From NCBI GenBank assembly GCA_937916515.1, contig CALFSX010000153.1, positions 19,562-83,561 of the forward strand: DNA of 64,000 bases, in the 5' to 3' direction. Numbering within the stretch: position 1 is the first letter of the stretch; each line of letters opens with the position of its first letter. Made by a program: the position numbers and the translations under genes. Source of the DNA: an uncultured Planctomycetaceae bacterium. Lineage in GTDB: Bacteria > Planctomycetota > Planctomycetia > Planctomycetales > Planctomycetaceae. The notes beneath the pieces are model-generated. The model was not told the DNA's origin. It worked only from the letters and a program-made list of their open reading frames with translations, and searched no databases. This document shows, piece after piece, positions 1 to 8,502 of this stretch.

Positions 1-8
1 GCATTTCC

Positions 9-40
9 GCCGAATTCAGGCGTAGCCGAATTCAGGCGTA
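9..40. repeat. Exact tandem duplication of a 16-bp unit
   Basis: The unit GCCGAATTCAGGCGTA occurs at 9-24 and again directly at 25-40. The unit contains GCCGAATTCAGGC, so each copy can form a short hairpin. No gene is visible from 1 to 265; apart from this duplication the stretch holds a mosaic interspersed repeat. Confidence 0.85.
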
Positions 41-129
41 TTGTTCACGTTGCGACCTTAGGTCCTGCTTGTTATAAGTGCTCGCTAGCTGCGTCTGTAT
101 AGGAAGACATGTGGCCTGCGCTTGAGAAG

Positions 130-350
130 TTTTAGCTCATAGTGACAGGGAACATGTTGATGTTGAGTTAAGTTTTCAGAGCGACCTGGTCGAGTTTCTG
201 AACAGCGGCCTAAACAGCCTGAGACACAGCCTCGATAGAGTCTTACACAAAATGATGCGAGCACGGTGCACGCATCTTTTCTGAATGACAACGGAGCGCT
301 GCCGAGCGGCAGCTCAAAAAATGGGCTGCGGGCCTCCCGCGTTAGGAAAA
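130..350 (+). repeat. Mosaic interspersed repeat (long module plus hairpin module) ahead of the DUF3467 gene
   Basis: The segment at about 160-244 matches the long module seen at 838-948, 7899-8012 and (inverted) 57694-57812: a GAGCGAC block, then GCCTGAGACACAGCCTCG, then TAGAGTCTTA. It runs straight into a hairpin at 254-276 with core GCACGGTGC, shared with 19093, 19214, 54480 and 57663. A second copy of the GACAACGGAGCG core follows at 287-298. The repeat ends in GTTAGGAAAAAGCTA directly before ATG at 356, so its tail provides the likely ribosome binding site of the next gene. Confidence 0.75.
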
Positions 351-355
351 AGCTA

Positions 356-748
356 ATGGCAATAAAGAAAGTCAGGAGAAAAGAAGTGAGCGACGAAGAA
401 ACTAAAGAATCTGCTCCAGCAAGTGCACCAGCAGCTGCTGCACCTCAACAGACTCAGGAAGTTGTCGTTGATGACAGCGGAGCCAACGCGGGATATGCAA
501 ACTTCTGTCGCGTTTCCAGCACTCCAGAAGAACTGATCCTGGACCTCGGCCTGAACCCAACGCCATACGCAACGGGCAAAGTCGACGTTAAGGTTAATCA
601 GCGAATCATCCTGAATCACTTTACAGCCAAGCGTCTGTGGAGTGCTCTTTCAATGGCGCTGCAACGACACGAACAGGCATTCGGCGTTCTGGAAACAGAT
701 GTTCGCAAGCGAGTGAAAGCTCCAGCTGTTGATGGCCCTGCGTCATAG
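356..748 (+). CDS. DUF3467 family protein
   Basis: This is a 130-aa soluble protein. The N-terminal 45 residues are low-complexity, rich in Ala, Pro, Glu and Gln. The body holds the pattern [20 protein letters not shown], with [18 protein letters not shown] further on, which I recognise as the DUF3467 fold found in planctomycetes; its function is unknown. The reading frame stays open upstream to 266, but that part is encoded by an interspersed repeat, so I chose ATG 356, which has TTAGGAA 9-13 nt upstream. An intrinsic terminator follows at 776, so the gene looks monocistronic. No membrane segment or catalytic motif is visible. Confidence 0.8.
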   Translation: MAIKKVRRKEVSDEETKESAPASAPAAAAPQQTQEVVVDDSGANAGYANFCRVSSTPEELILDLGLNPTPYATGKVDVKVNQRIILNHFTAKRLWSALSMALQRHEQAFGVLETDVRKRVKAPAVDGPAS

Positions 749-775
749 TGGCAGCAATTGCTGACTAAGAACAGT

Positions 776-808
776 AAAAGGTCGAGGCATCATGTCTTGA
801 CCTTTTTT
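776..808 (+). terminator. Intrinsic terminator of the DUF3467 gene
   Basis: AAAAGGTC at 776-783 pairs with GACCTTTT, extended inward by a G-U and two further pairs, and is followed by a run of six T. It starts 27 bases after the stop codon. Confidence 0.8.
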
Positions 809-837
809 CATGCGCCAAAATAAAACGAAACCGTTAG

Positions 838-948
838 ACTTCGTAAAGCAGCGAACTTGTTCACGTTAAGTCAATTTTCCTGAGCGACAACGGAGCGTTT
901 CTGAGCGTCGGCTCAAATGGTCTGAGGCACAGCCTCGTTAGAATCTGA
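838..948 (+). repeat. Interspersed repeat, long module
   Basis: The segment runs from TTAGACTTCGTAAAGCAGCG through the GAGCGACAACGGAGCG core to GCACAGCCTCGTTAGAATCT. Near-identical copies lie at 7899-8012 and, inverted, at 57694-57812. It fills much of the gap 749-1145, which contains no gene. Confidence 0.8.
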
Positions 949-1060
949 AAGCAATGGGGTAACGGGCGGAACAGAACGTTGCCACGGTCGCCGTAGACGG
1001 CCAACGGAAAACTCTCACTCATCCCCATTCGTTTGCTTTTCTAGAGCAATTTACCTTTTG

Positions 1061-1126
1061 TTGTGGCCGGTTTTGGCTTGTCGGAACCAGCCCACATCGC
1101 CTGGTTCGCGTTCTCCGCGGCCACAA
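1061..1126 (+). repeat. Short interspersed element with terminal inverted repeats, copy 1
   Basis: The element starts with TTGTGGCCG (1061-1069) and ends with CGGCCACAA (1118-1126), a perfect 9-bp inverted pair. Its interior (CGGAACCAGCCCACAT and GTTCTCCGCGGCCACAAG) is shared with the copy at 7601-7672. It lies 20 bases before the esterase start codon. It has no coding capacity and resembles a non-autonomous mobile element or REP-type repeat (inference). Confidence 0.65.
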
Positions 1127-1145
1127 GTCAGCGAAATTCGCTGCA

Positions 1146-2042
1146 ATGGAAATCGGCTTCATGATGCGATCTGGCTTCATCATTTGTCTTCTGTTTACTC
1201 ATACGACGCTGGCGTCTGACGTTCAAAAAGTATTTGTCTGGCCGGATCTCGCACCGAATGAAACGGCACACAATGAAGGCCACGCCATGCCGCTGCGGGC
1301 CAACGAAGATCCGCCGGTTACTCGGCTTGTAGAAATACGTCGCCCCTCAATCGACGTATTTCCAGCGGACAAACCCAACGGAACCGCCGTCGTTATTTTA
1401 CCTGGCGGAGGCTTCGGAAAAGTTGTCCCCGATAAAGAAGGCTCAGAAGCTGCCCCCTGGCTGAACAAGCTTGGAATTTCTGTATTCGTTGTGCGATATC
1501 GAACAAACGAAACGACACCAAAATCGGAGCCTGCATGGAAGCGCCCTCTGCAGGATGCTCAACGAACAATACGCCTTATCCGCCATCGAGCGAGCGAATG
1601 GAACGTCGACCCTCAAAAAGTTGGCGTACTTGGGTTTTCCGCTGGCGGACAAGTCGCCTCCATTCTTCACACTCGAAACATCGCGACCGACTATGAAGCT
1701 ATCGACGAAGTCGACAAACAACTTGCCAGACCCGATTTTTCGCTGCTGATTTACCCATGGCAGATCATGAACCCTGCAACTCAACAATTGCTGGAAGACA
1801 TTCAACCGGCAAAAACTTCGCCCCCCGCTTTTATCGTACACACCCACGACGACAACTCGTCTTCGCTGGGAAGCGTGCTGGTTTATACCGGACTAAAACG
1901 CCACAACGTTCCTGCAGAACTGCACGTCTACGCCAACGGCGGCCACGGTTATGGCATGAGACCAGTAGCTGGCTCCGAAATCGGAACATGGCCCGATCGA
2001 GCGACGTCATGGCTGCAGCACCGAGGCCTCGCTGACAAATAG
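1146..2042 (+). CDS. Secreted alpha/beta-hydrolase (acetyl esterase / xylan esterase-like)
   Basis: This is a 298-aa protein with a signal peptide (about residues 1-24, MRSGFIICLLFTHTTLA). The alpha/beta-hydrolase fold is shown by the oxyanion segment LPGGGFGKV (85-93), the nucleophile elbow GFSAGG with Ser165, an acid in HDD (Asp235/236) and His267 in GGHGYG. This is the BD-FAE/esterase-lipase type that removes acetyl or other ester groups from polysaccharides outside the cytoplasm; the substrate is inferred, not shown. Start codons at 1146, 1161 or 1164 are all possible; the later ones give a more usual signal peptide. The gene stands alone behind a short interspersed element. Confidence 0.82.
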   Translation: MEIGFMMRSGFIICLLFTHTTLASDVQKVFVWPDLAPNETAHNEGHAMPLRANEDPPVTRLVEIRRPSIDVFPADKPNGTAVVILPGGGFGKVVPDKEGSEAAPWLNKLGISVFVVRYRTNETTPKSEPAWKRPLQDAQRTIRLIRHRASEWNVDPQKVGVLGFSAGGQVASILHTRNIATDYEAIDEVDKQLARPDFSLLIYPWQIMNPATQQLLEDIQPAKTSPPAFIVHTHDDNSSSLGSVLVYTGLKRHNVPAELHVYANGGHGYGMRPVAGSEIGTWPDRATSWLQHRGLADK

Positions 2043-2237
2043 CGACAGGCTTCACCGCGACACCAAACCACCCGCGTACGCCTTCACTTGTGACGGTGGC
2101 ATGTTGTGTTAGCTTGCACAATCGCTGGTGAAGCAGTTATCACGCTCTGCGTAGATACCGCCTCCACTTCGTTGAGTTGCGAAGTCCAGCGGCTCAAAAT
2201 CACTCGTCCACACAAAGAATCAAGAAGCAATCGTCTC

Positions 2238-3155
2238 ATGAGTTCACTGGAAATTATTGCTGGCAAAACACGCATTGGATGGATCGGAACCGGCGTTATG
2301 GGGGCCAGCATGTGCGGCCATCTGATGGACGCTGGGTTTTCCGCCACGGTCTACAACAGAACCAAAGCCAAGGCTCAGTCACTGCTGGAAAAAGGGGCCA
2401 CGTGGGCTGACAGCCCCGCTGATGTGGCAAAGAATTCCGACGTGATTTTTTCCATCGTTGGATTTCCTCAGGATGTTCGGTCTGTGCTGCTGGGCGACAC
2501 GGGAGCACTTTCGGCGGCAGCCCCCGGAAGTATTCTGGTAGACATGACCACAAGTCAACCCAGCCTTGCGGTGGAAGTTTACGAAGCGGCAAAAGCCAAA
2601 GGTGTCGTCAGTGTGGACGCACCGGTTTCCGGTGGCGACGTCGGTGCGAAAAACGGAACGCTGTCGATCATGATCGGCGGCGATGCCGACGTTGTGGAAT
2701 CGTTGCAACCATGCTGGAACGCCATGGGAAAAACGATCGTGCATCAGGGGCCAGCCGGGGCAGGGCAGCACACCAAAATGGTCAACCAGACTCTGATTGC
2801 CACCGGCATGATCGGCGTCTGTGAAGCATTGCTATACGGTTACAAAGCGGGACTGAATCTGGACACCGTCATGAAGTCCGTTTCCAGTGGAGCAGCGGGA
2901 AGTTGGTCGCTGTCGAACCTTGGGCCGCGAATTATCGACAACAACTTCGATCCGGGATTCTTTGTGGAACACTTCATCAAAGATATGGGTATCGTTCTGG
3001 AAGAATCAAAGAAGATGGGGCTGTCGATGCCCGGTTTGGCGTTGGGACATCAGCTGTACCTGTCGGTGCAGGCCAAAGGCTACGGACGCAATGGAACTCA
3101 CGCACTTCAGCTTGCGTTGGCCTCGCTGTCTGACATCGACTGGAAGAATCGCTGA
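2238..3155 (+). CDS. NAD(P)-dependent beta-hydroxyacid dehydrogenase (3-hydroxyisobutyrate dehydrogenase / GarR family)
   Basis: This 305-aa enzyme opens with a Rossmann motif [10 protein letters not shown] (GxGxxG at 17-22). It has the family substrate motif DAPVSGG and the conserved lysine in GQHTKMVNQ (Lys180), which is the catalytic base in this family. Members oxidise or reduce 3-hydroxyisobutyrate, tartronate semialdehyde and similar short beta-hydroxyacids; which one applies here cannot be read from sequence. The frame is open upstream to a GTG at 2106, but ATG 2238 places the Rossmann strand close to the N-terminus as is normal. No operon partner is evident. Confidence 0.88.
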   Translation: MSSLEIIAGKTRIGWIGTGVMGASMCGHLMDAGFSATVYNRTKAKAQSLLEKGATWADSPADVAKNSDVIFSIVGFPQDVRSVLLGDTGALSAAAPGSILVDMTTSQPSLAVEVYEAAKAKGVVSVDAPVSGGDVGAKNGTLSIMIGGDADVVESLQPCWNAMGKTIVHQGPAGAGQHTKMVNQTLIATGMIGVCEALLYGYKAGLNLDTVMKSVSSGAAGSWSLSNLGPRIIDNNFDPGFFVEHFIKDMGIVLEESKKMGLSMPGLALGHQLYLSVQAKGYGRNGTHALQLALASLSDIDWKNR

Positions 3156-3440
3156 TCGCGAAAAAGCGAGTCCATCAGAACTTCAACGTCGGTCCTCCAA
3201 GCCAGGAACCTGCTTTCGCAGGGGCGGCGTTGCGAACGAAAAACGATGCCAGTTACCGAAAAACCACGCAATTTGCAGTGTATGAATCCCTTTTTTGAGT
3301 AATCCCGGGCGATTCCGGCGATTGAACGAAGCGGTATCTGACGCAGCTGGCGGTTGTGCTATCCTTTCAGGCTTTTGAAGGTCGCCTTGTCTGCGACAGT
3401 TTTTGTCCCTGCAAACACCAGTAAATAAACGTGGCTTAAG

Positions 3441-4427
3441 ATGAAATATGACGTGTTCGGCGTTGGCAACGCTTTGGTAGACATTCAGGCTCAGGTCAGC
3501 GATTCACTTCTGGCGGAAACCGGATTCGACAAGGGCATCATGACTCTGGTCGATGATGCTCAACAACAGGCGGTGCTGGCAAAATTACAGGGCCTGCCAT
3601 TGAATCGCTGTGCTGGCGGATCAGCCGCAAACACCATTGTGGGTGTGGCCGACTTCGGCGGGAAAGCAGCTTATGTTGGAAAAGTCGCCGCCGACGAAGT
3701 GGGCGAGTTCTTTCTGAAAGACATGCGAGAAATGGGCGTCACGATTGAAGTGAAGCCCGCAGATGTCGGCCAAACAGGAACCTGTGGCATTCTGATTTCC
3801 GAAGACGCTCAACGAACGATGCTGACAAACCTTGGCGTATCGTCAACATTGACGGAAGCGGACATTGATGAGAACGAACTGAAGCAATCGAAGTACGTGT
3901 ACATTGAGGGCTATCTGTTAACCGGCGACACCACCAAAGCGGCGGCTTACAAAGCCATTGAACTGGCCAAAAAGCACGGCATCAAAGTCGCCTTTACTGC
4001 GTCGGATCCGTTTTTGGTCAACATGCTGAAAGACGAAATCTGGAACCTGATTAAAGGCCCGGTTGACCTGCTGTTTTGCAACGAAGAAGAAGCAAAAAGC
4101 CTGACCGGAAAAAATGATCCGATTGAATGTGCGGCAGAAATTCATCGCCACGCCGAAAACGTCGCCATGACTCTGGGACCAAACGGTTCCATCATCATGC
4201 ACGGTGGCGAAGCAATTGCCATCGAAGGAGTTTCAGTAGCCGCAATTGACACAACCGGGGCTGGCGACATGTACGCTGGCGGCCTGTTGTACGGCATCAC
4301 AAACGGCCTGTCCTGGAAACAGGCGGGACATCTGGCTTCGCATGCCGCAGCACGAATCGTCAGTCAACTGGGTGCCCGAATTCAGACTCGATTTACGCCG
4401 GAAGAAGTGCAGAAGCTGATTGGCTAG
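3441..4427 (+). CDS. PfkB-family carbohydrate kinase, adenosine-kinase-like
   Basis: This 328-aa ribokinase-fold protein carries the N-terminal glycine signature AGGSAANT (58-65) and the C-terminal signature DTTGAGD (270-276), whose last Asp is the catalytic base. The start [11 protein letters not shown] is typical of bacterial adenosine kinase-like members, which phosphorylate a ribose hydroxyl with ATP. Adenosine or another sugar could be the substrate. The length is normal for the family. A perfect hairpin at 4520-4550 follows, just before the next gene. Confidence 0.87.
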   Translation: MKYDVFGVGNALVDIQAQVSDSLLAETGFDKGIMTLVDDAQQQAVLAKLQGLPLNRCAGGSAANTIVGVADFGGKAAYVGKVAADEVGEFFLKDMREMGVTIEVKPADVGQTGTCGILISEDAQRTMLTNLGVSSTLTEADIDENELKQSKYVYIEGYLLTGDTTKAAAYKAIELAKKHGIKVAFTASDPFLVNMLKDEIWNLIKGPVDLLFCNEEEAKSLTGKNDPIECAAEIHRHAENVAMTLGPNGSIIMHGGEAIAIEGVSVAAIDTTGAGDMYAGGLLYGITNGLSWKQAGHLASHAAARIVSQLGARIQTRFTPEEVQKLIG

Positions 4428-4519
4428 GGTGTTATATCCCTGGTTAACCAGCACGTTTGTGCCGATTTCCAGACTGGCACAATTGAGATAAACAGCAGCA
4501 ATTGGCTCCAACGATCACT

Positions 4520-4550
4520 GGCCTTTCAGCGTAGAACAAGCTGAAAGGCC
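4520..4550 (+). promoter_or_regulatory. Hairpin covering the ribosome binding site of the ECF sigma gene
   Basis: GGCCTTTCAGC (4520-4530) and GCTGAAAGGCC (4540-4550) form a perfect 11-bp stem with a 9-nt loop. The right arm contains AAAGG, spaced 8 nt from the ATG at 4557, so the best Shine-Dalgarno sequence is base-paired. There is no T run, which argues against a terminator. Translational control of the sigma factor is an inference. Confidence 0.55.
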
Positions 4551-4556
4551 CGAGAA

Positions 4557-5204
4557 ATGCTGAAAATGAGCGATTCGGACGCGAATTTTGGTTCGTCCGA
4601 GGCAGAAATGGAATCTGATGATTCCATGGTGTCTCAGGCGACAGATGCGCGCTTGGTTGAACAGGCTCGGCGAGGCGATACGGCGGCGTTTGGCCAGTTA
4701 GCTCAACGTTACGAACGGCGAGTTATCAAGGTGATTCGACGCTTCATGCCCGATCGTGACCTTTCACTCGATCTTGCTCAGGAATCGTTTCTAAAGGCGT
4801 TTGACCGCCTGGAGCAGTTCGATCCGTCGCGACGCTTTGGCCCGTGGATGTTTCGAATTGCCGTGAATACCACGTACGACCACCTGCGCAAGATCAAACG
4901 AAAAGGGAAATGGGCGCTCTTCAGCGAGGCGGGAGAGGATCGAGTTCCCGATCCGGCGGCTGCAGATCCACGTGGAGACCTGGACCTTTCTCAGGAAGTT
5001 CACATCGTTCTTGCAGACATTCCGGAAGCGTATCGAACCGTTCTTGTCCTTCGCGACCTGGAAGGTTTTTCAACGTCAGAAGTTGCAGCTGTCACTGAAC
5101 GCAGTGAAGCCACAATTCGCTGGCGATTGGCTGAAGCTCGCCGCATGTTTAAAGACGCATGGGAACGACGAGATCGAAGCATTGAAGAAGAAAAATTAGG
5201 TTAG
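4557..5204 (+). CDS. RNA polymerase sigma factor, ECF subfamily
   Basis: This 215-aa protein has an acidic N-terminal extension of about 30 residues. Region 2 follows (ARRGDTAAFGQLAQRYE, then DLAQESFLKAFDRL and GPWMFRIAVNTTYDHLR), and then region 4 (LADIPEAYRTVLVLRDLEGFSTSEVAAVTERSEATIRWRLAEARRMF) with the helix-turn-helix. It directs RNA polymerase to a dedicated promoter set. The gene just downstream encodes a zinc-type anti-sigma factor, so the pair is a regulatory unit. ATG 4557 follows a sequestered AAAGG; ATG 4566 is an alternative start with a weaker site. Confidence 0.92.
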   Translation: MLKMSDSDANFGSSEAEMESDDSMVSQATDARLVEQARRGDTAAFGQLAQRYERRVIKVIRRFMPDRDLSLDLAQESFLKAFDRLEQFDPSRRFGPWMFRIAVNTTYDHLRKIKRKGKWALFSEAGEDRVPDPAAADPRGDLDLSQEVHIVLADIPEAYRTVLVLRDLEGFSTSEVAAVTERSEATIRWRLAEARRMFKDAWERRDRSIEEEKLG

Positions 5205-5325
5205 CCTGCAGCACTGGCCAGGCCCCAATCTGCAGCACTCAAGGCAGGATGCGGAGACAGAAAAATCGCTCACAGCCTGAACAAATCAAACGTTTAACTC
5301 AACACGATGAGTGAATTGTCCGGAA

Positions 5326-5411
5326 GCGACAACGGAGCGGCTCGGCGATTAGAACTTTCCACGTTCTCTCGCGTGCCACGCCACTGGTCAAGGGCGAAGC
5401 CCTTGTTGGGA
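5326..5411 (+). repeat. Interspersed repeat, short module, between sigma and anti-sigma genes
   Basis: It contains GCGACAACGGAGCGGCTCGG, then a variable stretch, CCACGCCAC, the palindrome CAAGGGCGAAGCCCTTG, and the tail TTGGGAAGT. The tail gives GGGAAG upstream of ATG 5424. The copy is in the same orientation as both flanking genes. Confidence 0.8.
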
Positions 5412-5423
5412 AGTACATCGATT

Positions 5424-5996
5424 ATGCAAAAGCAAAGCCTTAATTGTGCGGATGCTCGTCATCTGGTTCATCTTGCGGTCGGTGATGACACTTTGCCGGA
5501 AGAAGAATTACGCCTAACGGATCACTTGCATACTTGTGCGGACTGTCGCCAGTATCACGCTGGTATGGTTGATGCCATGCACGTGATTGAAAAAGTGCGA
5601 GACGACGACAGTGTCGAAATTCCAACTGGCTCAGTTTGGCCCGCTTTGGCCGACAAACTGAAGGCTCGCCAGACAATTGTTCATGCACCGCGAGAACGAC
5701 GATTCAACGGTGCCGTGGCGACGTTATGTGCCTGCTCGTTGATGCTGGCTTTTGTCTCTGCCGTGAAAAGCCTGCCATCCAATTCCCCGGAATCGATTGC
5801 CGGTTACCCACCAGCTTCAGCAATGAGTGTCAACTTCCAGAACAACAATCCAGCACCGCAAACGATGCAACGGCAGCTTGTTCAGGTGGCTGGCCCTAAC
5901 GGCACAACATTGTGGGTCGATCCCTATACCGGCCAGGCGTTCGTTCCCAACGTCATGAAAACACTGGGCGACGGAAGCCCGGACATGAACTTCTAA
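5424..5996 (+). CDS. Zinc-binding anti-sigma factor (putative)
   Basis: This 190-aa protein has the ZAS-type motif HxxxCxxC (His34, Cys38, Cys41, within DHLHTCADC) in an N-terminal helical domain. A single membrane segment follows (about residues 94-114, VATLCACSLMLAFVSAV), then an extracytoplasmic tail of about 75 residues. This is the layout of membrane-bound anti-sigma factors that hold an ECF sigma factor until a signal arrives. The partner is presumably the sigma factor encoded 220 bases upstream. I chose ATG 5424 because the longer frame to 5307 is encoded by repeat sequence. The stop codon lies at the edge of an inverted repeat copy. Confidence 0.8.
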   Translation: MQKQSLNCADARHLVHLAVGDDTLPEEELRLTDHLHTCADCRQYHAGMVDAMHVIEKVRDDDSVEIPTGSVWPALADKLKARQTIVHAPRERRFNGAVATLCACSLMLAFVSAVKSLPSNSPESIAGYPPASAMSVNFQNNNPAPQTMQRQLVQVAGPNGTTLWVDPYTGQAFVPNVMKTLGDGSPDMNF

Positions 5997-6082
5997 CAAG
6001 GGCTTCGCCCTTGCCCCGGTGGCGTAGGACGATGAAGCAGGTGGAGCGTTCGAACCGCCGAGTCGCTGCGAACTAAGCTCAG
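5997..6082 (-). repeat. Interspersed repeat, short module, inverted copy
   Basis: The palindrome CAAGGGCTTCGCCCTTG lies at the start, immediately after the anti-sigma stop codon, followed by GTGGCG and a degenerate core CGAACCGCCGAGTCGCTGCG. This is the reverse complement of the repeat at 5326, so the anti-sigma gene is bracketed by an inverted pair. Confidence 0.65.
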
Positions 6083-6197
6083 CAACGTGCCAACAGAATT
6101 TGAAACCAGCTAGCCGTCCGGTAGGAACCGGACCTAAACTCAAGTTGATCTGCTACAAAAGCAGCCAACCGGACGAAACCGCAGGCACGTACAAGAT

Positions 6198-6261
6198 AAG
6201 CTCGGAACAACAGCAACGGGAAGACTCATCCTCGCTCCCTTGCTGCTGTTTCGAGCTTTTT
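6198..6261 (+). terminator. Intrinsic terminator of the sigma/anti-sigma unit
   Basis: A long imperfect stem pairs AAGCTCG, CAGCAA and GGGA on the left with TCCC, TTGCTG and CGAGCTT on the right, and ends in CTTTTTC. It faces the + strand. The minus-strand gene ending at 6343 would read it without a T run. Confidence 0.65.
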
Positions 6262-6342
6262 CTTTGCGCCGCTAAGCGTTTACAACACACTGCAGAAATC
6301 CTGCCGAACGCGTTCGGTGTGTTGTTTGCAACAAAGTCGAAA

Positions 6343-7572
6343 CTATTCGAGCGAATGCACCAGCAGGCCGCTTCTTAGCTTAGGTTCAAACCAGGTGCTT
6401 TTAGGTGGCATAATCTGGCCAGCATCCGAAACGGCCATGAGCTGATCGATGGATGTCGGATACATGGAAATCGCACAAGCGCACTCGCCGCTTTTGACTC
6501 GCTTTTCAAGTTCTGCGGTACCTCGAATGCCACCCACGAAGTCGATTCGAGAATCGGTTCGAACGTCGCCAATACCAAAGATCGGCCCCAGAACGCGAGA
6601 TTCAACAATAGCCACGTCCAGCGATTCAATCGCATCGCTGTGATCAATTGACGCTGGCGGAATCGTGACCGTGTACCACGAATTTTCCAGATAGACGCAA
6701 AACATGCCTGCCGATGTGGGCACCGGATTGTTGGTCGGCTCAACAACGCCTACTTCTGTAAGTCGCTTCAAAACGTCGTCGGCAGACTGATTGTTCAGAT
6801 CTTTGACCAGGCGATTATAGGCCAGAATGTTCAGCTGCTGTGCCGGAAACAGAACCGTCAAAAACCAGTTGTATTCTTCATCGCCGGTGTGTCCTGGATT
6901 CGCCTTGCGACGCTCTGCGCCAGCTCGCCATGCACTGGCGGAACGGTGATGTCCATCAGCAACATAGAAAAACGGAACCTCAGTCAAATTCGCAACACAG
7001 GCAGCCGCGTCTTCAATTTTCCAGACTGTATGCTGAACTCCATCGGGAGCCGTGAAGTCGTACAGGGGAGCAGTTTCAGTGGCCTTGGCGACCGCGGCAT
7101 CCACAGCCGCAACGTCTCGATAGGTCAGAAAAACGGGCCCGGAATGAACGTTCAACGTCAGCACGTGACGAGTACGATCGTCCTCTTTGTCTTTGCGAGT
7201 CTTTTCGTGTTTTAGAATCAGGTTATTTTCATAGTCGTCAACGTGGCAACAACACACGATTCCGGTTTGAGCAACGCCGTTCATAATCTGGCGATAGGCG
7301 AACAAAGACTCAGCGTCATCCTGAATCAGATGGCCGTCTGCCAGCAGTCGCTCAAGATTCTTTCGACCGGTTTCGTAAACTTCGTCCGCGTAGGCACTGG
7401 TTTCTGCTGGCAGATCAATCTCCGGGCGAACGACATGCAGAAAGCTAAGTGGATTGCCGTCTGCCAGAGCGGTTGCTTCCGGGCGATTAACAACGTCGTA
7501 GGGAACCGATGCGACCTTGTCGGCGGCATCCTTAGCAGGGCGAATAGCTTTGAACGGTTTAATTCGTGGCAT
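6343..7572 (-). CDS. DUF1015 family protein
   Basis: This 409-aa protein begins MPRIKPFKAIRP and contains SVPYDVVNRPEA, NPLSFLHVVRPEI, ILKHEKTRKDKEDDRTRHV and FFYVADGHHRSASAW. All of these are hallmarks of the DUF1015 family, which is conserved in many bacteria and often lies near serine or phosphoglycerate genes; its biochemical role is not established. The DGHHR motif suggests a metal- or phosphate-binding site (inference). The start is ATG 7572; the 71 extra upstream codons in the open frame come from an interspersed element. It is convergent with the anti-sigma gene. Confidence 0.85.
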   Translation of the reverse strand: MPRIKPFKAIRPAKDAADKVASVPYDVVNRPEATALADGNPLSFLHVVRPEIDLPAETSAYADEVYETGRKNLERLLADGHLIQDDAESLFAYRQIMNGVAQTGIVCCCHVDDYENNLILKHEKTRKDKEDDRTRHVLTLNVHSGPVFLTYRDVAAVDAAVAKATETAPLYDFTAPDGVQHTVWKIEDAAACVANLTEVPFFYVADGHHRSASAWRAGAERRKANPGHTGDEEYNWFLTVLFPAQQLNILAYNRLVKDLNNQSADDVLKRLTEVGVVEPTNNPVPTSAGMFCVYLENSWYTVTIPPASIDHSDAIESLDVAIVESRVLGPIFGIGDVRTDSRIDFVGGIRGTAELEKRVKSGECACAISMYPTSIDQLMAVSDAGQIMPPKSTWFEPKLRSGLLVHSLE

Positions 7573-7600
7573 GACAGTGTCAGTCTTTGGAGCACTTAAG

Positions 7601-7672
7601 CTTTTGTTGCGGGCCGTCCTGGCTCGTAGGAACCGGCCCACATAATAGAAATTCCGCTCTCCGCGGCCACAA
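7601..7672 (+). repeat. Short interspersed element, copy 2
   Basis: It shares TTTTGTTG, then CCTGGCTCGTAGGAACCGGCCCACAT and CTCCGCGGCCACAAG, with the element at 1061-1126; the left terminal repeat is degenerate. It lies upstream of the minus-strand DUF1015 gene. The gap 7573-8097 contains no gene: it holds this element and the long-module repeat at 7899. Confidence 0.6.
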
Positions 7673-7898
7673 GCCAACGTGAAATGCAGCAAGTGATCGA
7701 TCGAACGTTTCGGGCAATCGGATTGAAACGACTGTCGATGATTACTCCAAGACAAACGCGGAGCAACCTTTCGGAATTCAGTCAATTTCCAGAGTATGAG
7801 AGTCCAAATCAGCTAAAAGCAGCGGGAAAGCAGGCCAAAAATTAACTCACCGGTTCCGGCAGATCTGCAGTCACCAGTCGGGAATGCACGCTAACCGA

Positions 7899-8012
7899 TT
7901 AGACTTCTTAAAGCAGCGAACTTGTTCATATTGAGTCAGGTTTTCTGAGCGACGTAGTCGCGTTTCCGAGCGATAGCTCGAATGGTCTGAGGCACAGCCT
8001 CGTTGGAATCCT
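7899..8012 (+). repeat. Interspersed repeat, long module
   Basis: It runs from TTAGACTTCTTAAAGCAGCG through GAGCGACGTAGTCGC (a short palindrome) and GAGCGATAGCTCG (a second palindrome) to GGCACAGCCTCGTTGGAATC. It is almost the same as the inverted copy at 57694-57812. Its two internal palindromes give it REP-like hairpin potential. Confidence 0.8.
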
Positions 8013-8097
8013 TCGGTCTTCCGAGAATTGCGGGCAATGCAAAAACTGCGGCCAGCATTCAGTGGAACCAGGTCGGTACCGTCCGTAGACTTCCGCG

Positions 8098-8328
8098 ATG
8101 GAAACAGAACGAAACCTTGGCATACAACCCATTGCCGAATTACTGGCTCAGCTGCACCTGACGCCGCACAAGCTTGTTGAATGTTCAACAGAACAGTTGA
8201 CTCACAAGCTGGTGTCGCGAGCGATCAAGGGACGCCGCTTGACCAAAAACTCAAAAGCAAAAGTCATCAGAGCGATGCAGGTCGCGACTGGCGAAAGCTA
8301 CACGTCAGAGCAATTGTTCAACTATTGA
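8098..8328 (+). CDS. Small helical protein of unknown function
   Basis: This is a 76-aa protein starting METERNLGIQPIAELLAQLH. It is helix-rich and basic in the middle (HKLVSRAIKGRRLTKNSKAKVIRAM), and is followed by a strong intrinsic terminator 70 bases on, which supports a real transcript. The pattern of a helical pair plus a basic helix resembles a small nucleic-acid-binding or helix-turn-helix protein, but I do not recognise the family. It starts about 85 bases after a long-module repeat. Confidence that it is coding rests on composition and the terminator. Confidence 0.6.
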   Translation: METERNLGIQPIAELLAQLHLTPHKLVECSTEQLTHKLVSRAIKGRRLTKNSKAKVIRAMQVATGESYTSEQLFNY

Positions 8329-8397
8329 TCGTTGTTGGCTGGCGGATGAATTCCTCTGCCAAGCCCAAATAGCGTTGCTGCCAGCAGACCCAATAAG

Positions 8398-8444
8398 AAA
8401 ACGGACACCACGTTTAAAGCATGGTGTCCGTTTTAATTTTTTTT
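8398..8444 (+). terminator. Strong intrinsic terminator
   Basis: AAAACGGACACCA pairs with TGGTGTCCGTTTT around a short loop, followed by AATTTTTTTTG. It ends the transcript of the 76-aa protein and lies near the end of the convergent secreted-protein gene. Confidence 0.9.
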
Positions 8445-8502
8445 GCAGTGGGCGTCGACTGATCTGGATCGCTAAGACTAAAGCGGCGATCGCTGGCCGA
8501 TC

